Below, piece after piece: positions 57,387 through 64,000 of a stretch of 64,000 nt of DNA; positions within the stretch are counted from its first letter, which is position 1, and each line of letters opens with the position of its first letter. Source of the stretch: Acinetobacter puyangensis (GTDB lineage Bacteria > Pseudomonadota > Gammaproteobacteria > Pseudomonadales > Moraxellaceae); the NCBI RefSeq assembly GCF_900096995.1, contig NZ_OANT01000001.1, positions 1 through 64,000 on the forward strand. The letters are read 5' to 3'. Under the pieces are notes generated by a model, which was not told the DNA's origin, made no database searches, and worked only from the letters and a program-made list of their open reading frames with translations. The translations under genes and the position numbers were made by a program.

Positions 57387-58268
57387 ATGACAAGTATTAT
57401 ACACAGCCATACCGCACGCCCTGAACAAAATTCTATCGCACATTTGGCACAACAAGACGCATCGCAAGAACATGGTGGTCATGCCGCAGATGGTTATGGT
57501 CGCCCTAAAGAAGAGGGTGCAGATTTTACTCACGGTATCGCCCTTTATCTGGAAAAAGTTAGTGTTTGGTTTGACTCTTTCCGTGCCCTGAATGATTTAT
57601 CACTCTATATTGATGAAGGCGAATTACGCTGTATTATTGGTCCCAATGGTGCAGGTAAAACCACCTTGATGGATGTGATTACCGGTAAAACCCGTCCCAC
57701 CGAAGGTTCGGCATTTTTTGGACAAAATTACAATCTTGCCAAAATGACCACCGAACAAATTGCCGAGGCGGGGATTGGACGTAAATTCCAGAAACCCACG
57801 GTATTTGAAAATTTTACCGTGATGGAAAATCTATTACTGGCTGCGCCTCGAGATAAGCGTGTAGCAAAAAGCCTGTTTTCCAAACTTGATCCCGATGCGC
57901 AACTGGCATTGGAGGAAACCTTAGTTCAGATTCGTTTACAGGAATTTGTCGGTAAGCAGGCAGGGTTATTGTCGCATGGCCAGAAGCAATGGCTGGAAAT
58001 CGGCATGCTGTTAATGCAACGTCCAAAACTGATTTTGCTGGACGAACCCGTGGCAGGCATGACGGATGCCGAAACTGAACGTACCGCAGAACTTTGTCTG
58101 GAATTAAAGAAAAACCATACACTTGTGGTGGTGGAACACGACATGAGCTTTATTGATACCATCAGTGAAAAAGTCACCGTTCTGGCGCAAGGTGCAATCC
58201 TTGCTGAGGGCACATTGGCTGAAGTACAGGCCAATGAAGATGTGATTGAAAAATATCTGGGGCGTTAA
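57387..58268 (+). CDS. urtD: Urea ABC transporter, ATP-binding protein UrtD
   Basis: A 293-residue LivG-like ATPase. Walker A GPNGAGKTT (about 88-96), signature LSHGQKQW, Walker B LILLDEPVAGMTDAE and the switch His in VVVEHDMSFI. The first ~45 residues are a His/Asp/Glu-rich extension absent from LivG. KFQKPTVFENFTVMENLLLA matches UrtD. urtE begins 10 bp later. Confidence 0.94.
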   Translation: MTSIIHSHTARPEQNSIAHLAQQDASQEHGGHAADGYGRPKEEGADFTHGIALYLEKVSVWFDSFRALNDLSLYIDEGELRCIIGPNGAGKTTLMDVITGKTRPTEGSAFFGQNYNLAKMTTEQIAEAGIGRKFQKPTVFENFTVMENLLLAAPRDKRVAKSLFSKLDPDAQLALEETLVQIRLQEFVGKQAGLLSHGQKQWLEIGMLLMQRPKLILLDEPVAGMTDAETERTAELCLELKKNHTLVVVEHDMSFIDTISEKVTVLAQGAILAEGTLAEVQANEDVIEKYLGR

Positions 58269-58278
58269 GGAGAGCAGC

Positions 58279-58977
58279 ATGTTAGAAATACGTGAAATTA
58301 ACCAATATTATGGTGGTAGTCATATTCTGCGTGATGTCTCGTTGGATGCACCTGTTGGCGAATGTTCGGTCATATTGGGACGCAATGGTGTGGGTAAAAC
58401 GACATTATTAAAATGCCTGATGGGAATTTTGCCAATTAAATCGGGACAAATTTTGCTAGATGGCAAAGACATTTCCAAAATGTCACCAGAACAGCGGGTG
58501 CGTGCGGGCTTAGGCTATGTACCGCAAGGGCGGGATATTTTTTCGACCTTGACTGTTGAAGAAAATATTTTGATTGGCATGGCAAAATTTTCCGGGGCGA
58601 AAACCCGTAAAGTACCGGAGCATCTGTATGAAATTTTTCCGGTACTGGAAGAAATGAAACATCGCCGTGGTGGTGATCTTTCAGGTGGGCAACAACAACA
58701 ATTGGCGATTGCCCGCGCACTGGCATCAGAACCCCGAGTATTGATTTTGGATGAGCCAACCGAAGGGATTCAGCCTTCAATTATCAAGGATATCGGACGA
58801 GTGATTCGTAAACTGGCAGATCAGGGCGATATGGCAATTGTACTGGTTGAACAGTTTTATGATTTTGCCGAAGAGCTGGCGGATAATTATACCGTGATGG
58901 CACGTGGTCAAGTGATTGCACAAGGGATTGGCAGTGAAATGCCAGAGAAAGGCATTAAGGAAATGGTGGCCATTTAA
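58279..58977 (+). CDS. urtE: Urea ABC transporter, ATP-binding protein UrtE
   Basis: A 232-residue LivF-like ATPase. Walker A GRNGVGKTT, signature LSGGQQQQ, Walker B VLILDEPTEGIQPS and switch VLVEQFYDFA. Start 58279 follows AAGGAGAGC; the open frame extends into urtD without support. It completes urtABCDE. No urease genes appear in the 5 kb that follow, and the 227-bp gap after it shows no structure I can interpret. Confidence 0.94.
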   Translation: MLEIREINQYYGGSHILRDVSLDAPVGECSVILGRNGVGKTTLLKCLMGILPIKSGQILLDGKDISKMSPEQRVRAGLGYVPQGRDIFSTLTVEENILIGMAKFSGAKTRKVPEHLYEIFPVLEEMKHRRGGDLSGGQQQQLAIARALASEPRVLILDEPTEGIQPSIIKDIGRVIRKLADQGDMAIVLVEQFYDFAEELADNYTVMARGQVIAQGIGSEMPEKGIKEMVAI

Positions 58978-59204
58978 GCGTTGATTTTGCCTTTTCTCAC
59001 GTTGAGGCAGTATTTTTGTGGTCATGACAGCATTGTGGTGTGCAATCTAGCATGCCATGATGTTGAAATATGACTCATCATAAGGGCTCGTCAGAATACC
59101 TAATAATAAAATATCGACAGGCTGCTCATCTGAGGAAAAAAACACAGATTTTAGGATTGGTTCGGCATATGATACGCCTCAAGATTCGTGACTGAGTAAG
59201 TAAC

Positions 59205-60356
59205 ATGCCCATTGCATTTAAATTGGCTGGCTTTTATTTTTGCTATTATGCAATTGTGGGTACGTTTTTACCGTACTGGAGTCTGTATCTAGAACATGAG
59301 AATTTCAGCCATTTTGAAATTGGCTTACTGAGTACCATTGCTATTCTAACACGCTTTGTGGCGCCATTTGTATGGGGCTGGCTGGCAGATCGTACCGGCA
59401 AGCGTATGGTATGGATTCGGCTGGCAACGTTTGTCGAAGCCGGAGTATGGTTGACCATTTTTTTTATCTCTAAAAATTTTCAGACCATTGCCATCATTAT
59501 GCTGATTTTTAGCTTTTTTCAAAATGCGATTCTGGCGCAATTTGAAGGCGTTACTTTATTCTGGCTCGGTGAGAAAAGACAGCAGCTTTATGGCAAAGTG
59601 CGTAAATGGGGATCGATTGGTTTTATTGCCGGTGTGTTTATCATTGGGTTGATTTTGCAACATGTGTCGATCAGCATGTTGCCTATTTTATTGCTGGTCA
59701 TCGCGATCTTTGCTTTTATCTGGTCATTTAGTATTGCTGAACCAGAAAATGCGCCCTCTGCACAGCAGCAATTAGAGCCAATATTACCGATTTTAAAACG
59801 GCCCGTGGTGGCAAGTTTTCTAATTATCGAGTTTATTCTATTATTTTCCCATGCGCCTTTTTATAGTTTTTATAGTAACTATCTGCAACAGGCAGGCTAT
59901 AACACCGCAGAAATTGGTTTTTTATGGTCAACTGGCGTACTGGCCGAAATTATAATGTTTGCCATTGCCAATTACTTTTTTCAGCGATTTTCCTGGCGTA
60001 GTCTGATTATCCTGTGCCTTTTACTGACTGCGGTACGCTGGTTTATGGTCGGATTATTTCCACAATTTTTTGTCTTGCAATTTTTGGCACAATGTATTCA
60101 TGCCTTTAGTTTTGGTCTATTTCATTTGATTGCCATGCGGATTATTTTTCAGAATTTTAGTGCCAGACAGCAAGGTCGAGGGCAGGCGTTATATGGCACC
60201 ATGTGGGGACTCGGCGTGGCATGTGGTAGTGTTTTGGCTGGACGATATTGGGACATATTGTCTGGTGAAATCATTTTTATGCTGGCAGGTCTATCCAGTT
60301 TGATTGGATTATTCTGGGTCATGGGATTACCTAAAACCATTCAAAAGGCGGAATAG
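59205..60356 (+). CDS. MFS transporter, HcaT/MFS_1-like
   Basis: A 383-residue, 12-span carrier of the 3-phenylpropionate/nucleoside-type MFS_1-like branch (HcaT, XapB relatives). Features: FKLAGFYFCYYAIVGTFLPYWSLYL at the N-terminus, PFVWGWLADRTGKRM in the 2-3 loop, GEKRQQLYGKVRKWGSIGFI in the middle, and ARQQGRGQALYGTMWGLGVACGS near the end. Natural substrate unclear; phenylpropionate-like acids are a family suggestion only. Convergent with the Crp/Fnr gene. Confidence 0.87.
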   Translation: MPIAFKLAGFYFCYYAIVGTFLPYWSLYLEHENFSHFEIGLLSTIAILTRFVAPFVWGWLADRTGKRMVWIRLATFVEAGVWLTIFFISKNFQTIAIIMLIFSFFQNAILAQFEGVTLFWLGEKRQQLYGKVRKWGSIGFIAGVFIIGLILQHVSISMLPILLLVIAIFAFIWSFSIAEPENAPSAQQQLEPILPILKRPVVASFLIIEFILLFSHAPFYSFYSNYLQQAGYNTAEIGFLWSTGVLAEIIMFAIANYFFQRFSWRSLIILCLLLTAVRWFMVGLFPQFFVLQFLAQCIHAFSFGLFHLIAMRIIFQNFSARQQGRGQALYGTMWGLGVACGSVLAGRYWDILSGEIIFMLAGLSSLIGLFWVMGLPKTIQKAE

Positions 60357-60378
60357 AATGGATAGATTCAAAAAGTAT

Positions 60379-61170
60379 TTATTTGATCAAGTCTTTTAAC
60401 TTTTCTAGATCAAGGACATGAATCTGATGATATCGAACTTTAACGATTCCTTGTTGTGCCAGAATAGAAAGTTCTTTATTAATATTCTTTCTTGATGTAT
60501 TGAGCAACTCGGCAAAATTTTCCTGACTCAGTTTGATCTGAATTTTAATGTTTGAATCGAGTTGTAACGAAAAGAATTCGACTAAATAAATTAATTCCCG
60601 AGCCAGACGTATTTGTAAGGGTTGGGTCGATTGATAATAAGAATCAAAGTAGTGTAAATGGGAGCGATGACAAATGAGCTGAAAAATAACATAGAGAACT
60701 TTGGGATTTTTTTCTAAAATGTTTAAAAGAATGTCTCCAGGTATAGTAGCAACGACAGTTGGTTCGTGGCTGATATGATCATGCCCAAAGTACTGATGTG
60801 TCACGACGGGTACAATATTGGTTAATAATCCGGTAGGTAGGAATTTATAAATATGATGTTTACCTTCCGGCGTTGTCCACGCTGTCCTAATGATACCTTT
60901 TAGAATGACAGTGACTTCATGACAGGTTTGATTGGCTGTATAAATATAGTGTCCTGTTGGATAATGCAAAATTTTTAAATGTTGATGAATTTTTTGTTTT
61001 TCTTCTTCGCTGCACAATTGAAAGAATTTAAATTCGCTGAGTTGCTCAATCGCAAGTTGATAATAATCAGTTGTTATTTTATGGCTAGCTTGTTTTACAG
61101 TCTGGCTCTGAGCAATTTTTTCAGGAGAAATACCGATATCCTGCGAAGATGGATAATTAAAAGTATTCAT
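60379..61170 (-). CDS. Crp/Fnr-family transcriptional regulator
   Basis: A 263-residue regulator with an N-terminal extension, a cyclic-nucleotide-binding-like domain (about 50-165, HYPTGHYIYTANQTCHEVTVILKGIIR) and a C-terminal Crp-type HTH (about 205-250, KLSQENFAELLNTSRKNINKELSIL). No Cys cluster like that of FNR is present near the N-terminus, so oxygen sensing by an Fe-S cluster is unlikely. Divergent from the binding-protein gene at 61548 across a 377-bp gap; that gene and the receptor after it may be targets. Confidence 0.87.
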   Translation of the reverse strand: MNTFNYPSSQDIGISPEKIAQSQTVKQASHKITTDYYQLAIEQLSEFKFFQLCSEEEKQKIHQHLKILHYPTGHYIYTANQTCHEVTVILKGIIRTAWTTPEGKHHIYKFLPTGLLTNIVPVVTHQYFGHDHISHEPTVVATIPGDILLNILEKNPKVLYVIFQLICHRSHLHYFDSYYQSTQPLQIRLARELIYLVEFFSLQLDSNIKIQIKLSQENFAELLNTSRKNINKELSILAQQGIVKVRYHQIHVLDLEKLKDLIK

Positions 61171-61547
61171 ATATAGCTATCCTTACGCATGTATTAAGGA
61201 CTTAATAGCATGAGATCAGTTGATAATATCGTATGTTGCTTAAAAATTCTAACGGAAATATGTGGGTTTATAATGCATAAAAATGACTTAACTTATATCA
61301 GAAAAAGAAATCATTGTGCCCGATGATACAGTAATAAATAACAGTTTTTAGCTGACAAAACTGTCTAATTTAGGCATATATTTTTTATCACTATCTAAAT
61401 CATGAAATACTAAAACATCTGGGGTAAATGCTACAGATTAGTTCTTTATATATCGTTTAAATTGGCCGCCATGGCATCATCAGTATCCTCTTGCTTGTTT
61501 ATTATGAGGATATGAGATGGTTGCAAAATATTCATGGGGATAAGGTA
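61171..61547. other. 377-bp divergent intergenic region
   Basis: AT-rich with no ORF. One clear hairpin, ACAGTTTT (61341-61348) with AAAACTGT (61357-61364), loop TAGCTGAC, sits mid-gap. No T-run follows, so it may be an operator or an mRNA structure. No sharp promoter could be assigned. Confidence 0.4.
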
Positions 61548-62618
61548 ATGAAAAATATAATCCGATTCTATTCATCTGTGATGGTATTGCTGTTGCTTAT
61601 GTGTTCACAGACACTTTTTGCCCAAGCACCCAAGGTGATCCGTATTGGGACGCCGGATGTCAGTGCTGGTACTAAGAGTGCAGGTGGTGGTGTAGTTGAT
61701 GTGCTTTATGTCAATCAATGGTTAGAGAAAGAATTTGCCAAAAAAAATATCAAAGTAGAATGGTTGTTTTTTAAAGGTGCTGGTCCGGCAATTAATGAAG
61801 CTCTGGCAAATAATCAAGTCGATTTTGCTTTTTTAGGTGATTTTCCTTTAATTATTGGTAAAGCAGGTGGACTTGATACACAGTTATTGATTGCCGCCGG
61901 TCGTGGTGGTACCAATTATCTGGCTGTACGTTCAGATCTAAATATCAAAAACTTATCCGAACTGAAGGGTAAACGTGTTGGTCTGCTCCGTGGTACAGCA
62001 GATGAGTTGGGTTTTATTAGTGCATTAAATAGTCATGGTTTAAGCATCAAGGATATTCGCATTGTCAATCTGGATTTTAATGCGGTTAATGCGGCATTAG
62101 TGGCCAAAAAAATTGATGCGTCATGGGGACCTGCACGATTTTTTGCTTTACGTGATAAAGGCATTGTTAAATTACCGGTAAATAGTAATCAGCTGAATGG
62201 CGCAGGTTCTAGCCAAGGTGGATTTATAGGACGTCGAGCTTTTATCGAAACGCATCCAGCAGAAACGCAGCAAGTTGTGAATCAAATTGTTCGAGGGGTT
62301 CATTGGTTATCTCAGGAACAAAATAGAATACCTCAAATTGCTTTGTTCTTTACGCAGGCGTCTTATCCAGCTTCCATTTATGCACAAGCTTTACATGGAA
62401 CAAATCTAAAATTTGCCTATTCACCATTATTTGATCCTTATTATTTAAATCAATTACAAAGTAAAATTAAGCTAGCCAAACAACAAAACTTAATTCGTCA
62501 AAATGTTGATGTTAATGCTTGGGTCAATCAAAGATTTTTAAATCATGCTTTAAATGAATTGAAACTGAAAGATTATTGGCAGCCGACTTCTCAATATCAG
62601 CCCCGTATTCAGAAATGA
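61548..62618 (+). CDS. ABC transporter substrate-binding protein, sulfonate/nitrate (SsuA/TauA) type
   Basis: A 356-residue periplasmic binding protein with a signal peptide (MVLLLLMCSQTLFA, cleavage about residue 25). The core IRIGTPDVSAGTKSAGGGVVDVL and the pattern AINEALANNQVDFAFLGDFPLIIGKAGG are SsuA/TauA/NMT1-like. Ligand specificity is unresolved. Start at 61548 (MKNIIRFYSS) with AAGG upstream gives a proper signal peptide; the frame opens earlier at 61491. No permease or ATPase is adjacent; a TonB-dependent receptor follows after 52 bp. Confidence 0.87.
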   Translation: MKNIIRFYSSVMVLLLLMCSQTLFAQAPKVIRIGTPDVSAGTKSAGGGVVDVLYVNQWLEKEFAKKNIKVEWLFFKGAGPAINEALANNQVDFAFLGDFPLIIGKAGGLDTQLLIAAGRGGTNYLAVRSDLNIKNLSELKGKRVGLLRGTADELGFISALNSHGLSIKDIRIVNLDFNAVNAALVAKKIDASWGPARFFALRDKGIVKLPVNSNQLNGAGSSQGGFIGRRAFIETHPAETQQVVNQIVRGVHWLSQEQNRIPQIALFFTQASYPASIYAQALHGTNLKFAYSPLFDPYYLNQLQSKIKLAKQQNLIRQNVDVNAWVNQRFLNHALNELKLKDYWQPTSQYQPRIQK

Positions 62619-62670
62619 TATTGATTACATTATGCAAATAAATTGTAAAAATTAAGATTGAGGAGCTCCA

Positions 62671-64000
62671 ATGATATTATCTAATACACTGTCATCATTA
62701 AAATTTGCTAAGCCTTATATTCGATTTGGGCTGAAATATAGTTTGTTAACCAGTAGTATTTTGTTTTGTGTACAACAGGGTTATGCACAGGAACAGATCA
62801 GTAAGGAAGTTGATAAAAAAATAAACACGCAAAGCCAGCAAGATGTGATTCAACTGGATACAGTGGTGGTCACTGCAACTCGGCGTGAACAATCCTTGCA
62901 GAAAGTCCCTGTTGCTGTATCGATCGTCAATGGTAAAGAGTTGGACGAGAAACAGCAAAATTCTCTGGAGGCGATTGTCAAGGAAGTCCCTTCGGTCAAT
63001 TTTAACGCGACCTCTACCAATAAGGATTCTTCGTTATTTATTCGTGGGATTGGTACCATCTCGACCTCTCCCGGGGTAGAACCTTCTGTATCTACTGTGA
63101 TTGATGGCGTGGTATTGAGTCGGCCAGGACAGGCGACACTGGATTTATTGGATATAGAACGAGTGGAAGTGCTTCGTGGACCACAGGGTACCTTGTTTGG
63201 TAAAAACTCTACTGCTGGTGTGGTCAATATTGTCACCAAAAATCCGACGGAAAAGCCTTCTGGTTATGTTGATGTTTATTTTACCGATGACCATGAACAG
63301 CGTATTAAATTGGGTGCCTCAGGTGCATTAATTCCGGGTGTGCTAAAAGCCAATGTTAGTGCATTACTCAGTAACTATGATGGCAATGTATATAACTATC
63401 ATACCCAGCAAGATGTCAATGGCTATCGTACCCAAGGTATTCGCAGTAAATTTGAATATAATCCGAGTGATAATTTAACACTTGGTTTGTCTGTGGATTA
63501 TGTTCATAAAGACAGTACTGCATCGCTGGGAAGTTTGGTCAATAGCTCCAACGCCGACTATTTACAAGCCATTGCCCCCGTTGTTGCGGGTCAGGAGAAT
63601 CGTAAAGTAAATAGCCCACAGGAAACAGTTGATGATACCAATCAGGGGATTTCTTTTACAGCAGACTGGTTTCTGGATCGGCATCAAATCTCTTCGATTA
63701 CGGCTTTAAGACAGTGGAAGAATGTGCAACAGCCTTATTATAATTATCTACCAGAAGCGACAACACAATTTGCATTACTTCATGATCGTGGTGAAGTGGA
63801 TTCCAAACAGCTTTCACAGGAATTGCGTATTGCCAGTCTGGAAGATGGCTTTGTCAATTATGTGGCAGGTGTCTATTTCTCCAAAAATGATAATGATGAA
63901 AAAACCCAGCGTTATGCGCACTGGTATGATAGCAGTATACAAGCCTATGACGATGATTATGCCGTTGCATATTTTGGTACAGAAAGCCGAAACTATGCCA
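62671..64000 (+). CDS. TonB-dependent outer-membrane receptor (partial, runs off the window)
   Basis: 443 codons of an open frame continue to the window end. The start ATG 62671 follows GAGGAG by four bases. A signal peptide (about 1-40, ending QQGYA) precedes a probable TonB box/plug start LDTVVVTATRREQSLQKVPVAV, then the plug domain with SLFIRGIGTISTSPGVEPS, VIDGVVLSRPG, IERVEVLRGPQGTLFGKNSTAG, and barrel strands from about residue 200. The plug style is that of the CirA/FecA-like group with non-siderophore members; linkage to a sulfonate-type binding protein suggests uptake of an organosulfur compound. Substrate is inference. Confidence 0.9.
   Translation, partial: MILSNTLSSLKFAKPYIRFGLKYSLLTSSILFCVQQGYAQEQISKEVDKKINTQSQQDVIQLDTVVVTATRREQSLQKVPVAVSIVNGKELDEKQQNSLEAIVKEVPSVNFNATSTNKDSSLFIRGIGTISTSPGVEPSVSTVIDGVVLSRPGQATLDLLDIERVEVLRGPQGTLFGKNSTAGVVNIVTKNPTEKPSGYVDVYFTDDHEQRIKLGASGALIPGVLKANVSALLSNYDGNVYNYHTQQDVNGYRTQGIRSKFEYNPSDNLTLGLSVDYVHKDSTASLGSLVNSSNADYLQAIAPVVAGQENRKVNSPQETVDDTNQGISFTADWFLDRHQISSITALRQWKNVQQPYYNYLPEATTQFALLHDRGEVDSKQLSQELRIASLEDGFVNYVAGVYFSKNDNDEKTQRYAHWYDSSIQAYDDDYAVAYFGTESRNYA

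Noticed and set aside
1..64000. CRISPR arrays, prophage or integrative elements
   Set aside because: No regularly spaced direct repeats, integrase, phage structural or cas-like genes were seen on either strand.

Overview
The window reads as chromosomal DNA of an Acinetobacter-type gammaproteobacterium (Moraxellaceae). The evidence is AT-rich coding sequence, the tuf / tRNA-Trp / secE-nusG / rplKAJL / rpoBC order, parC and parE lying about 25 kb apart, a DcaP-type porin, and an AAHS-family aromatic-acid carrier that closely resembles BenK as I remember it. The species is not resolvable by eye. I see no prophage, CRISPR array or intact insertion sequence.

Layout. 1-12.5 kb is the transcription/translation core: tuf end, tRNA-Trp, secE, nusG, rplK, rplA, the L10 leader, rplJ, rplL, rpoB, rpoC and a UUCG terminator. 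12.5-22.8 kb is accessory: a flavodoxin-fold oxidoreductase with a divergent HxlR regulator, a Co/Ni efflux pair (dmeF and an RcnR-type repressor), a decayed amine oxidase, an AraC regulator, a di-iron hydroxylase-like protein, ygiW-qseB-qseC, two tRNA-Glu genes and a thioesterase. 23-27.2 kb carries parC and fadD. 27.3-35.2 kb (minus strand) is a complete leucine/isovalerate pathway, liuA-B-C-D-E plus scoA-scoB. A TetR regulator, an acyl-CoA synthetase, bioB and a methyltransferase run divergently from it. 39.6-42.5 kb is a porin plus AAHS carrier pair. 42.9-49.5 kb holds a BASS transporter, pncA, leuE, a DUF1345 protein, an M23 lipoprotein, mutY and a lipase-like hydrolase. 50-64 kb holds parE, the urea ABC transporter urtABCDE, an MFS carrier, a Crp/Fnr regulator, a sulfonate-type binding protein and the start of a TonB-dependent receptor.

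The most interesting signal is non-coding. Two related small RNA genes lie 3 kb apart (about 13660-13784 and 16657-16761, plus strand). Each is a chain of hairpins (five and four) whose loops display GGA, mostly AGGA, and each ends in an intrinsic terminator whose loop also carries AGGA. Upstream of each, in exactly the same register (79 bp from box start to first hairpin), lies an 18-bp palindrome of the GacA type: TGTAAG-N6-CTTACA in the first copy and one mismatch in the second. This is the architecture of the Pseudomonas RsmX/Y/Z RNAs that titrate CsrA/RsmA under GacS/GacA control. I do not recognise these copies as a named Acinetobacter RNA.

In the same window several genes (the AMP-dependent synthetase, dcaP, the BenK-like carrier, urtA, and more weakly ygiW) have their GGA-containing Shine-Dalgarno sequence in or next to the loop of a perfect inverted repeat. 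That is the form expected of CsrA/RsmA target leaders, so the window may contain both the sponge RNAs and some of the genes they control. This link is inference. A further isolated promoter-hairpin-terminator unit at 44573-44687 is a separate small RNA candidate.
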